From contig JAMFTG010000488.1 in NCBI GenBank assembly GCA_023974075.1, positions 124,001 through 188,000 on the forward strand: DNA of 64,000 nucleotides, given 5' to 3'. Source of the stretch: Chaenocephalus aceratus (Eukaryota > Chordata > Actinopteri > Perciformes > Channichthyidae). Position numbers and translations under genes: made by a program. The notes below the pieces were generated by a model. The model worked only from the letters and a program-made list of their open reading frames with translations. It was not told the DNA's origin and ran no database searches. The number at the start of each line of letters is the position of its first letter. Position 1 is the first letter of the stretch. This document shows positions 43,956 to 56,429 of this stretch, in pieces.

Positions 43956-44210
43956 AGGACATGAGAGTGAAAGCTAACATTCAGAAGGCTAAATGTTAGC
44001 ACTGCTAGCTTACTGGAACTTGTGCAGATAATAATTAATAATATTAGTTAAATAATTTACAATGCATAATTTTTTCTTACTTGAAGGATACATTGAATTT
44101 CGCAGTATTAAAGATGCAAATATGTATATATCAAGCTAGGCTAAGGACATGAGAGTGAAATCTAACATTCAGAAGGCTAAATGTTAGCACTCCTATTAGC
44201 TTACAGGAAC
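43956..44210. repeat. Local direct duplication (about 65 bp, two copies)
   Basis: 'aaggacatgagagtgaaa', 'ctaacattcagaaggctaaa' and 'tgttagcact' occur at 43956-44020 and again at 44142-44208, next to MITE C. Confidence 0.85.
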
Positions 44211-44390
44211 ATTTGCTAAGCTAGCCAAGTTAAAGAATTTACAATGCATCATTTTTTCGCTGGTATAGCAACAAACAGCCTGCAGTGGTGGACATTGATG
44301 TTTATTTTAGTAGTTTTTTGGGCAGAAAAAAAGATAAAAAGATATAAAAATAACACTGATACACAACACAAAAATAAGTGTTTGCAGTCG

Positions 44391-44690
44391 AATAGTCCAT
44401 TTAGCTTAGGAACATTCCTAACGGAGTGAAATGACCCGGAAGTCCCTCAGTGGCAGCCATGATAAGAGCCGTTCCAATTCTCTAGATCAGGGGTTCCCAA
44501 CACCCGGTCTGCGGACCGGTACCGGGCCGCTGAGGTGTTACTGCCGGGCCGCGAAATAGCTGTGAGTTTATCGTAATATTTGCAGAATTATAAATATATA
44601 AAAATATTTTATCATAATATTTTTTTTCAAAAAGTGTTTAATGTTCGCACCTATACCAGTCATGTTATTTCATCCAGTAGCCGAGTTAAT
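44391..44690. mobile_element. Two abutting DNA-transposon fragments
   Basis: 44391-44480 matches the left end of the inner element at 53316 ('aatagtccatttagcttagg', 'ggaagtccctcagtggcagc'). At 44490 a hAT-type left end starts (caggggttcccaac) with 'ctgcggaccggtaccgggcc'. The matching right end is not visible. Confidence 0.65.
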
Positions 44691-44887
44691 CTTTCACCAG
44701 AAAACCGTTGAATAAATGGCTTTTATGATGTTCCGAGGGATTCGGCGGCTCAGCCTCTCGTGCGCACGAGAAAGTTACCGGTGTGCCAAGTAGGAAGTGG
44801 AGCGCACAGGAGACAACCGTTTCATTGCAGACTGTTATGTTTATGTGGGGAAATGGCAGTGCATACATTATCTGAGATATATTTCAT

Positions 44888-45780
44888 ACTCAGACTTCAT
44901 TTTAAGGACATGTCGGCCAGGGGTGTAGAGCTATTTGTTTAAGAACCGGATTTGCAAAACAGGAGCGTAAACCAATCTGCCTTGATCTATGAATTCATGT
45001 CCGGGACTCTCAGCGGTATCTGCTGCCCGCAGCTGTTAGAAGGAAAGCCTCCTTCACTTCATGAAATGGCTGCAGCACCAGGAGGCAGCGGGACGTGTAC
45101 TCCGCCTCTGAGAAGTGCAGCACCAGCGCGCCGAGAGCTGTGCCTTTTTACGCACCGCCTTCGCTGTGTTTACCTTCATCAGAACAGCTTAAGAGTGACT
45201 GCAGGCTGCTACGTGTTACCACACACACCTCTACACACACCTCTACACACACCTCCACACACACCTCCACACACACCTCTACACACATCTCTACACACAC
45301 CTCTACACACACCTCTACACACACCTCCACACACACCTCCACACACACCTCTACACACATCTCTACACACACCTCTACACACACCTCTACACACACCTCT
45401 ACACCACCTCCACACACACCTCCACACACACCTCTACACACATCTCTACACACACCTCTACACACACCTCCACACACACCTCTACACACATCTCTACACA
45501 CACCTCTACACACACCTCCACACACACCTCCACACACATCTCTACACACATCTCTACACACACCTCTACACACACCTCTACACACACCTCCACACACACC
45601 TCCACACACACCTCTACACACATCTCTACACACACCTCTACACACACCTCCACACACACCTCCACACACATCTCTACACACATCTCTACACACACCTCTA
45701 CAACACATCTCTACACACACCTCTACACACATCTCTACACACATCGAACTGCCCGATTACTCCCCCTTTTATTAGTTTAT
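44888..45780. repeat. Dispersed repeat D with internal 12-bp array
   Basis: 44888-45235 matches 60893-61255 ('cttcattttaaggacat', 'tcggccaggggtg', 'ctgccttgatctatg', 'caggaggcagcggga', 'cgctgtgtttaccttca'). The 60-kb match lies inside a hAT element, so this is probably a piece of the same hAT family. Confidence 0.75.
45221..45744. repeat. 12-bp minisatellite (about 43 units)
   Basis: Units of ctacacacacct with C/T variants ('ctccacacacac', 'catctctacaca'). In the homologous 60-kb copy the place holds only 'cacctatacacacacacac', so the array grew from a short CA-rich seed. Open in several frames, with no coding meaning. Confidence 0.95.
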
Positions 45781-45811
45781 GAAGAAGATGTCCGGTCACC
45801 AAGGCGCATAT

Positions 45812-45842
45812 GTGTGTGTGTGTGTGGTGTGTGTGGTGTGTG

Positions 45843-45891
<49 letters not shown>
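45812..45891. repeat. (GT)n microsatellite with GTGGT interruptions
   Basis: About 80 bp of GT repeats. Confidence 0.95.
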
Positions 45892-45892
<1 letters not shown>

Positions 45893-46101
45893 AGTAGGTG
45901 CTCTGCTCTGCTCAGCTCAGTGTGTTCGTGTTTTCAAATGACCATGACAGTAATTCACACTCATCTGGCTAACTCCAGAGGTGTGTGCGGTGTTCCCATA
46001 AGAAGTTAGTTAATCTTAATCTCGATGTAGTGCTAAATGATGTCGGATGTGCACCGGAACAAACGTCACTATCATAATCTCTTCTGAAAACAAATACCAG
46101 T

Positions 46102-46102
<1 letters not shown>

Positions 46103-46147
<45 letters not shown>
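46103..46147. repeat. (CA)n microsatellite
   Basis: About 44 bp of uninterrupted AC. Confidence 0.95.
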
Positions 46148-46148
<1 letters not shown>

Positions 46149-48235
46149 GTCGAAAGACCCGAGTAACTGGCTCAAACTGACCCGAGTTCGTGATTTGAGA
46201 ACAATGCAATAACCCTTTCTCTGCGGATCGACCTCGGGCACACAAGGAATGAGGAAATGAGGGTTGGCTGGGCGGTTGTGACACTGCGTTGGCATGCCAC
46301 ATGGAAAACTGGTATGTGGTGCAGAGAGCAACATGCCGTGTACACAAACACTCGTCAGACACGTAGAGGGGGGTCAGGAGATAACCAAACGGACGGAGCG
46401 AATGTCTTACAAGCATCAAGCTCCGATTTACATGTTTATGGTGAGACCTGAGCAGCAGTGCTGAGCGCAGCAGTGCTTGAGATACTAAACACTGGGAGTT
46501 TACACAAGGACTAAGACGTTTCGTGTCGGTCGTTTCGCTTGAATCAACAGTCCAGTTTGTCAGGTGCTATCAACACTGGTTTTATGACACACTATGCTTT
46601 TTAGCGGTACTATAGTGTTTTACTACAGAACCTAAATGTACACGCCTTAAACCACTTCAATGTGCAGTTCGAAGTACATTATAGCATAATATAGCCTACT
46701 GTATACACTAGTCTGATCATTTAAAATTATGTATCATATTACACCAGATGGTATTGTGCGTATACTTTATTCGGGGTTCCTACAACTTTACCAAAGTCAA
46801 ATTAAAGAACTTTTTTCAAGCATTTTAAAGATTAGCTTGTCCTGCATTTTACAGCCGTGGTAAACGACGTATACATCAAACAGATCGCCGAGCTTTGTTA
46901 TTCCCAGGTTGTGCCATGAAGCCCTGGTCATGGCAGCCTGGCAGAAAGTCTATAGTATTACATATCCTACTGTGTACAGATGATATCACTTCTTTATCCA
47001 ATTCAACCACGTGTTATGGTGCTTTAAACCCAATGCAGGGGCCGTACACCTTTCCCAAAGAGACAAATCAAGCCGTTTTAAAGTCTTTTTCTAAGCTTTT
47101 CCTACAGCTGTGGTAAAAACCTACATATTTATATCCAGTACAGTATTATAGATTCTTCTCTATCGAGTACATCACTTCTTAATCACAGTAAACCAGATGT
47201 TATTGTGCTTTCAACACGAGAAAAAAGCATATTTGAGGCAGCATTCAGCGAGGCATTTCAAATGGCAAGCCCTTTAAACAAAACCCAAGCACTTTTCATA
47301 AAAACCACATTCAAATTCAACTCTTGTAAATGATCTGCCCAACATGTATTCAGTACAACACTAGTGTCTGGTAGGCTACCTTCACTTTGTATGCTTCTAA
47401 TCATTTATTAATAAGTTCTCTTTGTCTTGTCCTTGTGCTGCTGCTGAATTTCCTCTCTGGGGATAAATAATAATATAATTCTGTCAGAGAAGGAGCCACA
47501 TTTCTCTTTATATTTTATGTCCTTTCCGGCACCCAACAATGAGACATGCATGCATTCATCTCCATGACGTCCTCCACTCTCCCCACAGTGCACCTGCAGG
47601 TATGTGCAGTTCCAACAAGGTGAAACAGATGCACACAAACACATGTGTATTTATACTCCGGCTCACATAGGAGCTTCCGTGCAATAACAACCCTGCAATT
47701 ATTTATTGTGTGTTCAATGCTGGGTCCAAAGGTCTCATAAACACACAGTGTTCACCGTAAAGCAACAGGGAGACAAAAAGGAAATTGCTTCGTCTCAAAG
47801 CACCGCGGGTCAATAAGCACCGACAACCATCGGCTTCTTGCGCTCACAGCGATCCATTTAGCTCTCTGTAAGCAAGACTCTGCAGGAGAAGTGGATGCCA
47901 ACCGACTTATGTAACAACTGGCAAATTAAATACTGACAAGACAAACACATTCCCAGTGTGGTGAGGTTTCCTGTTACTGCAAGACCGAATTCACTTTCAC
48001 TTTTATATATGCAAATACCTTCTTGTCCGTATAAGGATTTCGGTCATTTGCAGCAGAAATGTACAAATTGTGAATTATTTTGGGGAAAGGTGAAGTTTTA
48101 GTGCCGGGCTGCATAGTTTGGAGGACAACTATATATGCATTGATATTGCAATAATGATGAATCACACTATTAAAGGGAATGGCTATTTTCTACATTATTC
48201 ACATTTCCGATCCATTTTTAAATAATATTAAAGCT
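46148..48235. other. Largely unique sequence, no recognised gene
   Basis: No transposon ends and no exon with support. 47480-48060 is mixed-composition, single-copy-looking DNA that could contain conserved noncoding sequence, but nothing here proves it. Confidence 0.35.
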
Positions 48236-48684
48236 GTGATGTTTACGAGACGGTGACGACCCCTGCCTCGTTCTCTCCTGTGTGCATGGCCCTTTAACGG
48301 TCCCCCTTCCTCCCCATCAGCGCTGATTGAGGGCACCTGGCCGCCGGTACCGGAGGAGTGAAAGGCTCGAGCCAGAGTCTCGTTCGCTCTCTCGGTTGGA
48401 GGATCTGTTTTTGAGAGCAGCGACCTGATGTTCCCTTCCTCTTAGTTCAACACCTTGCACGACGCCACGTTCACACACCCACAGCTACACACACCCACAG
48501 CTACACACCACACTACACACACCAGCTACACACACCCACAGCTACACACACCCACAGCTACACGACTGATCTGACTGATTAACACATCCCATTGTGGAAG
48601 CTCTTTGGTTTGGTTTACAATAAATATCTTCCTTATATCGTGTCCGTTCCACGTTTTTGTTATGGCCAAGAGCCGGGCCCTGAC
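48236..48684 (+). mobile_element. Possible solo LTR
   Basis: Starts tgtgatgtttacgagacgg and ends 'gagccgggccctgaca', a TG...CA unit with an 'aataaata' signal (about 48620) about 60 bp before the end, the layout of fish LTRs. It includes a small repeat of 'cacacacccacagcta' (48471-48563). No matching 5-bp flanks were found, so it may instead be another retroelement end. Confidence 0.35.
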
Positions 48685-48700
48685 AAGACTGAACATCAGT

Positions 48701-49200
48701 GGCCGTTTCTCAATGTCGAGTACACCTGCTGCAGAGCCACTATTTCAAGTACCGTACTTTCCGGACTATAAAGCGCACCTGCATATAAGCCGCAGCAGCT
48801 AAACTGTCCGTCTGTCTTGCTCTCGTTCTGTCTCTCGGTTCCACTTTCACTTTGGCGCTACCTGTCTCACTCTTTTCCGGCCTCCAGCTTTTCCCGCTGG
48901 AGCCCGCCGCTTAGAGGTGGCGGGCGCGGACCGGTCCTAGAGCCCGTAGAGTTAAAGGTGGTTAATTTTACCTGTACAACCCATAGATTTAGGAGGTTCC
49001 CTAGTGGCCGTTAGCTGTACACAAAAAATGGGGAAAAAAGTCGCGGCTTATAGTCCGAAAAGTACGGTATACTACGTCATCGAGCAGCGCCGAATGCTGG
49101 GCATTTAACATGCATGTAAAAACAGTCCTTCGGCGCCACTCGATGACGTATATACTTGAAATAGTGGCTCTGGAGGTTTACTCGACATCGACAAACGGCC
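48701..49200. mobile_element. MITE family E, split by a second MITE
   Basis: Inverted ends ggccgtttctcaatgtcgag and ctcgacatcgacaaacggcc, possibly with a 3-bp duplication AGT. Long arms continue inward ('gagccactatttcaagta' against 'tacttgaaatagtggctc'), so the unsplit element would fold into one hairpin. Confidence 0.88.
48752..49067. mobile_element. TA-flanked MITE inside family E
   Basis: Ends ccgtactttccggactataa and ttatagtccgaaaagtacgg are inverted, with TA on each side (48750-48751, 49068-49069). This 'ccggactataa' kind of element is common in fish genomes. The interior is noncoding. Confidence 0.88.
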
Positions 49201-50186
49201 AGTGTTTCTTATTAAGTCTTCCGAATAATATTTGATTCATTAATTGATTTCAGATTTTGTAACAAATACTACGCTGACTGTGATTCGAATACTGCAGCAG
49301 TCCATATTGCGATTTAGATTAAATGTTGATTGCGCAGCCCTGTAGTGAAAATCTGATATTCATAGCATCATAACATCTTTACAAAATATAAGAAAATCAA
49401 TAATGCCATCAGTGAAATTCACCTTTTCCTTTGTTTAGTGTACGTTGCGTCTCTTTCTTGGCGAATATATGACACTAAGTACAAGTGAAGGGACGTGAAG
49501 ATGCTCTGAAACTAGCTGCAGAAGAAGAAGGCAGGGTTACAATAGCTATCATCATGAGTGTCTTTCAACATGATATCAATTATTTATATTTCAATGATCT
49601 CAATCATACAGGTCGATTGTAAAATCCCATTTTGTATTTATATATACGCTAACATTTGACCCTTGAGGTTTATCAATAAGGCACTTCTTATGAACAATGT
49701 CTGGACCCTCTGTCCTCGCAGCAACACAGAGCAGCCGTATTACAATGAATTAGCAAAAATACCCTGCCAAATTCCTATGATTACTTTAAATTGTTGTTTG
49801 TGTCCAACTAACAGACTGACGGTCTAAAATCAAAGCATATTCCATTTACGATATGATATAAGAAGACAAAGGGGGAAAGGTGTACATCCCCACAACTAAG
49901 AAGCTGAAAGAACACATTTTTAGCATTTTTTCATGAAAAGATTACTTGAAGAATTAATCAATTATGAAAATGTAGATTTACATTCTGTCTAATAATTTAA
50001 TCTCTCATATATACTGTGTTGTAAATGTGTGTGTTGGTTTAAAAAAATATTACTCTATATATGTTCTACCCTGTAGGGGAGAACATGTTAGTTGATGTAC
50101 TTTATCACGTATTCATTTGATTCTAGTTTTAATAAAATGTCAGTACTTTGAGGAATGTATTAATCACATATGGTACTTCCTCTTAT

Positions 50187-50189
<3 letters not shown>
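49201..50189. other. AT-rich, no recognised feature
   Basis: I see no gene, RNA or repeat here that I can name. Confidence 0.35.

Positions 50190-50225
<36 letters not shown>
50190..50225. repeat. (AT)n microsatellite
   Basis: About 36 bp of uninterrupted AT. Confidence 0.95.
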
Positions 50226-50228
<3 letters not shown>

Positions 50229-50599
50229 TAAGTATTATAATAAAAGGTTTTATAGATTACGCAAAATCCCTCTCATCCAAGCATGTGGCGAACACATCAG
50301 AGAGGAAGCAGGTCAGGCTGACTAAGCAGTGTGACCAGACAATGAACCTTGAACAGCTGGAGGCCTCTTTAAAAAAAACAAAAAACACCTCCAGTGTGAC
50401 AGCGCACAGCTCGGTCACGGGTGGATGCAGGTTACGCACGGAGAGACGAGAAAAGAGGTTGAGAAAAAAGTAAAGGAGGAAGAACCAAAGAGAGGCTGTG
50501 ATGGCGGAGAGAGTGCCCGAAAACAGAGAAGGGTAGACGGGGGAGCAAAGGGGGGGTGAGACGGTGGCTATCGGTCTGTCTGAGAGGCCAATTTGTCAA

Positions 50600-52080
50600 A
50601 TTAAACATCCCAAAATCTGCCAAAGCTCTCCGTGACGCTGATGAAATCTCCTCTTATCTTGCATTCTGAATCACAGCAATGGAGAAAAATAACCCCAAAC
50701 GACCTGGATGCGCCCCCTGTCTCTCCTCCCCGTGTCCTTGGAGCTCCTTTTCCCGTATAACGAAGCCAAAGTGGCCCGGTCTGCAGCCCCCTATCCTCGC
50801 CTCGCTGCCATCTGGTGCGCGTCCCCCGAACTAAAAACACCACTGTGTATCCCCCCCGATCGGAGCATCTGATGGGGGTTAAACGGTGTAGTGCGTCCGC
50901 ACAGCTGGATACAGCAGCAGCAGCACATAAAGAGAGCCGGAGAGAGAAGGTGCCATGGTGGCAGCCAGCAGTGCATGTGCCCCGCATGGCACGGCGAGAG
51001 GAGCCGCGCTTCCACATCCAGCTTTCTTTCCCCACACAGCAACAACCACAATCCATGCATGTTTTAAATACAGATAAAATATCAATCCCTACCCCAAAAA
51101 GCAGCCACCACGCGTCGCGGAGTCTCCAGCAGAGACAACCGGGTTCCTCTCAGCGCAAGACAACAATAAAAATGGGGCGCAGCTGGCAGTGCCACCGGAT
51201 GTCCAATATTAATTGTTAATACGGCCGATTTATGAGCATGTGGATCGGCGTTAACAGGGCCAGCCTCGTGCAGGTGTAACAAGTCAGTTTCCCAGCCACA
51301 CACACATACACTCGGACTTTGGTTAAATATTAAAGTTGACGTGAGGAATAAATCACACAACAAGTTTGGATGCTGTTTGTCCTCCTGCAGGTGCTGCTGC
51401 CGATAGGTGGGGGAACGATGCAGGCCCAGGCAAGTTATTACCCGCTTTGAAAGGTGGGGTAAATAGATCCATACAAAAGGAGTTCAGTTGCGTGAACAAC
51501 ACACAGTGAGCTGTTTTAACTGCGTAACAAATGTGTAAATGCACTCAAACTGCATTTTAAGTACACATATATCGTAATAATGTCTATTTAAACATTTAAA
51601 TTGACGTTGTTACATATGTTGTGCTTCCTATGACAATGTTTCGAAACAATCCTATACAAAAATCCTCCAAAATCAAGTGTGCCAAGCATGCTACATTGTG
51701 TAAATCCAAGTGAAAGTAGCCATTTGTATCACAGAACACCATTCAAAGCACATATCTTCCCTCTGTGTTGTCAAATATGCGTCAACAACTCGTTAAACTT
51801 GATGTAAATGCGGATTTCACGCGTGTACGATACGCAGTAAAGCGAAGGCAGGGAGATTTACCCTATAGCGTGTCCTCGGATGTCCCCTTCGGAGTTAAGG
51901 CTCCTCCGGACCGGGGTAAAATGTCGGCCTCGGCCTCTCCAGATGATTATTACGCACCATCCACGGACAGGCGCGCATTGGACAGTCTCAGGATCCCCGG
52001 CGCAGCGACGGCCACATGCAGGAAGTTAGTCCGCGGGAGTCGCTGGCTGCTATATGGCGGATAAACGGGACAGTAAAGAT
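50600..52080 (-). promoter_or_regulatory. GC-rich, CpG-bearing block, candidate promoter/first exon
   Basis: In an AT-rich neighbourhood this block has many CpGs, densest at 50700-51130 and 51830-52070, and no transposon ends. It is followed at 52140-52185 by a (CT)n tract and a CCAAT box (ccattgg, 52190). It lies upstream of the minus-strand crebrf gene, whose start-codon exon begins with a splice acceptor and so needs a noncoding first exon somewhere to the right. That makes this a reasonable candidate for the crebrf promoter, but transcription and strand are inferred. Open frames here lack splice or homology support. Confidence 0.35.
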
Positions 52081-52852
52081 GGTTGTAGGACTGTTCAACA
52101 TCCCCCCACCCCCCTTTGCCTGCTTCACCACCACCTCCTCCTCCCCTCTCTCTCTATCTCTCTCGCTCTCTCTCTCTCCCTGCCTCCCCACCATTGGCCT
52201 ACCGATGTGGGAGATGAGAGAATAAAAGCACTCATGAATCTAATTCCCTTTGTAATAAAAGTGTTGTACATGTGTGTTTTAACATCCAATAAGACACACC
52301 CCTTCTCTCCACATGTATTCTGAGAGAGGTGGAGGGTGAGTTCGACAGCCTTTGCGTGCTCTTTGTTGTTGATGTTGTGGTGGTGGAGCAGCAGCAGTGT
52401 GGTTGTTGGTGTTGTTGTTGTTTGCGCACTTTTTAGCAGCGCGTGGTAGGGTTCAGAGGTGGTTAAATGTACAGAAAGCAGTTGTAAGTGACTGACCTTA
52501 TCGAAAGGGGAAGTGTGTCAGCTGTAAAAACACTTTCAGATCTCATCGGTGGACTGGGGGGGCACTTGAGTTCACGAATAATCCCGTAGACGAACCGTCA
52601 ATCTCGAGAGAGTAGGGTGAAAGACTTCTGGCAGTGGGATTTCAAAATAAAGGTCGAATCGTCAATTATGGTGCAATTTTGTGATTAAATACTAGTTTAC
52701 ATATCAACATTTGTATTCTGTTTTGTTTTATCTTTATTAGAAATTGTTTCTTTAACTTGTGTTTGTATAAATATATTTATCCTATTTATTTTTTTATTTG
52801 ATTCATTAAAATATATTTTTTTATTGTATTTGATCTTTTTTTTATGTTTTAC
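52081..52852. other. No recognised gene
   Basis: Apart from the (CT)n tract there is a GTTGTTG-rich patch (52365-52425) and AT-rich sequence. Confidence 0.35.
52140..52185. repeat. (CT)n low-complexity tract
   Basis: About 45 bp of ctctct with interruptions. Confidence 0.9.
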
Positions 52853-53308
52853 TTAAAGGGAACTATCATGCAAAATGCACTTTTTGATGTCTTCTCTACA
52901 TCAACATGTGTCCCCGGTGCGTCGGGGAACTCACGCAGCGTCAGAAAATAAAACCCTCTCTCTTTTCCTCCGTACCCAAATCTCTAAAAACGGGGAACAA
53001 CGGAGCTGATCTAGATTTGCGTCCGATATGACGTAATATCTGAATGTGGACCCACGGCCAATCAGAAACGTTGCTATCAGAAACAATACCCCACTGTTTT
53101 GGACGTGATATGGTCGGTGTTTACATTAGCATCGCTAACACTCAGAGCTAACCTGTGCTGGAGAGCATGTGTGTGAAGAAGCAGGAAGTAGAAAGGAACT
53201 CACCTTGTGGTGTAACCGGCAAGAGAGAAAGCCTTTGAGCTCCAGACTGTTTCAGATCCTTGATAATCCATGATACGGCGTTTCATCACGGCAGCATTTA
53301 GTTTAGAC

Positions 53309-55147
53309 CAGGGGTGCGTTCCAATAGTCCATTTAGCTTAGGAACCTTCCTAACCAAGTGAAATGCCCGGAAGTCCCTCAGTGGCAGCCATGATAAGTGC
53401 CGTTCCAATTCTCCAAATGAAAGGAAAAGAGGTTTGAAACTTCCTTTATAACCTCCTTTAGCTTAGGAACCACTGGACCTCCCTTGACGAAAGGAGAGGA
53501 GAAAAATGCTGCCCCCACAATGCATTGCAGCCGCAGCATTGCCGTCACTCAACAGTCGGCCGTTCACGGAAACAACCGATTATGACCGAGAAATTATATC
53601 ATGAAAGTTACGGTGCTTATTAAGCTTTTTAAAACATAGGTGGTAAGTTGGCAAAGTGCTTTGTTCTGAACGTTCATCAGTATTATAATAAAAGAGAAAT
53701 ATGAACGTTAGTTTTCACTGAAATGATCAAATAAAGTCAACATTTCAGTCTTTACTGAGCTGTGTGGGGTTTGTTCAACTTTTAAAAGATGTTTGAATGG
53801 TGATATACACAGTGATAGATGTTAAGGACTAACGTTCATAATAAATACATCTGTATTGATTTTAAGATCTTTAGTTCATACAATCATACGTATTGGGATC
53901 ATTGGTATTGATGTGGACCGGAGGGAGAGGGCGACGAGCATAAGTTTCACTTTCCTTTTTTATTTCAATTCCAACTTTGGTCCTGAAGAATATGTTTCTC
54001 TGTTGTCCACGTTCATAAAGCAAAGCAGCAGCATCAGAGCACGGTGCAGAGTCTCTAGATGAGTTCACAGCAGCCCCTCGTTCTTATTGAACATCCATGT
54101 TTGTAGTCCACTGTATAGAAAACTGTGGTTTCCATGGTTTCCCCACAGCAGCAGACGCACATTCAGGACGTCCGCTGGCGCATCATAAACACGTCGGATA
54201 GTGAAAGTGCATTCGGATTCTCTAAAGCACCGCAGTCTCTTCTCCTAAGTCCTTTTGAATTCTCCTATCCACTATCCCTTAACCCCGTGACGTTTCACTC
54301 AGAGGTCAAGGAATAGACGATAGGGTTAGAATTTAGGAGCTGATTTTTGGATTATCGGAACGCAACCCAGGGGTGGGGAACCTCTGGCCTCGGAGCACCA
54401 GATCGTCGCTCCGGCACTTCAGATAAGGAGCTGTACACATGCCGCAGTTTCTGTGTGTCTGTGTCTCTAGCTGAAAGCCCAGTGGCGATCTGCTCATCTG
54501 TCATACTGATCATACAGTCAATAACTGTGTTGTTATTAGCATCTGGTTAGCTAGCTATGCTAACGAATATAAGAAGCTTTTTCTACAACCAGTGAGGTAA
54601 AGGCACATCTTTATATGATCATTATAGTTATAAAAACACAAGAGAATAAAGTAAACAGGTATAAAATACTATATGACAGTAAAAACAAGTTGTTATTAAT
54701 AAACAAGAATACAGTTTGAAAGGAGAGTGATTTGTAAAATATATATAAAGAAAAAGAACATCTGCTTACAGTTCTGTTTCATATGGGTGTTGAGAGATGT
54801 ATCCATAGATCTCTTCAAAGTGCACCAGATTGATGCTTTTAACTTCAACATTTAAAAATAAAATCTAAGGAGGAGGTTAGGCCCCCCCCCCCCCCACTTA
54901 AATCATGTCCACATGGATAGGAAACTAAATACATTAGCACACATCTTGTGTCCATATCTTTCTGTTTTGGTGGTCATGCCACAACCGTGCGCGTGCATGC
55001 ATGCGAGTCATGGTAAAATATCTGGATTAAGAGGTTGCTTCTTCTTTGCACAGCATGAAAGAAAGGAGGTCAATCATTTGTACGGCCCTCGGAGGATGTT
55101 GAAAAAATTGAAATGGCCCTTGAGAGGAAAAAGGTTCCCCACCCCTG
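53309..55147. mobile_element. hAT element inside MITE B, itself interrupted
   Basis: Ends caggggt(...)ggggaacctc and ggttccccacccctg are inverted. The 8-bp flanks gtttagac (53301-53308) and gtttagcc (55148-55155) differ at one base. Its first 7 bases are separated from the rest by the element at 53316-54366. The interior is shared with 40885-41735. Noncoding. Confidence 0.85.
53316..54366. mobile_element. Innermost DNA transposon (8-bp target duplication)
   Basis: Ends gcgttccaatagtcc and ggattatcggaacgcaac are imperfect inverted repeats. CCAGGGGT stands on both sides (53308-53315, 54367-54374), a perfect 8-bp duplication of the outer hAT's end. The length of the duplication points to the hAT group. 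A fragment of the same family is at 44391-44480. Confidence 0.85.
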
Positions 55148-55570
55148 GTTTAGCCCCCTCCTTTTTTATTTGATATCAATCTTTTATTTTGTAAAGCTTT
55201 ATACCCAAAATCCGCACTTTTGAAACAGGAAGTGAAACGGAGGGAAATGAGGCATGGCTAGAATGGGTGATCTGTTTGGTATTTTGAGCAACACACTTCA
55301 TAGACATGTTTTTATATATCTGAGACCTGTGCTATTGCCTAAAAATAGCATGATAGGTGACCTTTAAGGTTAAAACAATTATCTGTATTATTTTGAAATT
55401 GCATCTCTTGATTGCACATTCTTACTTCAACCTAATACAAATATATATATATTTCATTCAATTTTGTTTTGTTATTTTCTTAAATTAACTTTTTATGTAA
55501 ATATATGTATTCTCTTGCATATTATTTAATCTTTATTGGACATTTAATGTTTACATATCAACCCCTAAAG

Positions 55571-56113
55571 CACACATGTCAAACTCAAGGCGAAATTAAA
55601 TTTAATTTAATTTAATTTCGGCCCGCAGGATAATTTCTAATTCCTATTAGATCTGGCCCGCCGGTATATTGCTCGCACACCTTCCCTCCATCCTGAGGGT
55701 CTCCTCCGCTCAGAGCCGGACCCCAAACATTGATGACCTTGCACCCGAGATGAGACGCCAAGTATCTGAGCTAGCATCTCAGAGCAGCACACTGAGTTCA
55801 ATGGATGCTTCCTTCTGCACTTTCTCTCACGACAGCAGGACATGTTTGGGTTTCTCTTTGAGGGGAATAGTTTTGTTGAAGCTGTTGTTGGCCTGTGGAG
55901 AAATGTACTCATAAGAAATGACTCTGAAAAGCTGCAGATAGAGCCATGAGAAATGAATGCAACTGATTATTTAATGTTGTTTTTATAGGTAATAATTTAA
56001 GCTTTGTTAGTTCCAGGTTTAATATGTGCAATAAATTCATTTCAATAAGTTTTGCAATAAACATTGAACCAGTCCGGCCCTCGACTAGCACCGATTTGAG
56101 TTTGACACCCCTG
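55571..56113. mobile_element. hAT element with perfect target duplication
   Basis: Ends cacacatgtcaaactcaagg and gagtttgacacccctg are inverted in their TGTCAAACTC part. ccctaaag stands on both sides (55563-55570, 56114-56121). 'cggcccgcagg' and 'agtccggccctcgac' are the usual subterminal motifs. The interior resembles part of a transposase-like gene but no domain can be named. Confidence 0.88.
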
Positions 56114-56429
56114 CCCTAAAGGCTTATGGGTTTAAGTTTAAAAATAAGTATAAGTATTGCTATTTTATAGGTATTAGATTAGCCTTGTTTTATGGAAATC
56201 TCTTGAATTTGTATGACTGTGTTCGAGGTTGAGAAGAAAATAATCTTATTTTAAATTTCACATCAGAATAGACCAGAACGTTCTGTTGAGTATGCTGTTG
56301 TTACTTCAGTTGCTTTACTTTGTGCACCTCAGCACCCTCACACGTCCATGCAACCTTCACCCTGCGTTTACACTACTGATACCCCTGACGTCCACGCCTC
56401 ATGCTTTACTCACTTTGCTCTTCAGAATC

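Larger units (their letters stand above)
52853..55368. mobile_element. MITE family B with two nested hAT insertions
   Basis: Ends cttaaagggaactatcatgc and gcatgataggtgacctttaag are inverted. Its own sequence is 52853-53308 and 55148-55368. It carries ctacatcaacatgtgtcccc at 52896, the core of the 37-bp minisatellite unit, as a single copy. It is in inverse orientation to 30976-33581. Confidence 0.88.

Noticed and set aside
44952..45782. His-Thr-Leu and Val-Glu-Cys repeat frames over the 12-bp array
   Set aside because: Simple-repeat artefact in several frames on both strands.
50815..51219. Coding exon in the GC-rich block
   Set aside because: Open frames on both strands show no recognisable domain or convincing splice sites; they are expected by chance in GC-rich DNA.
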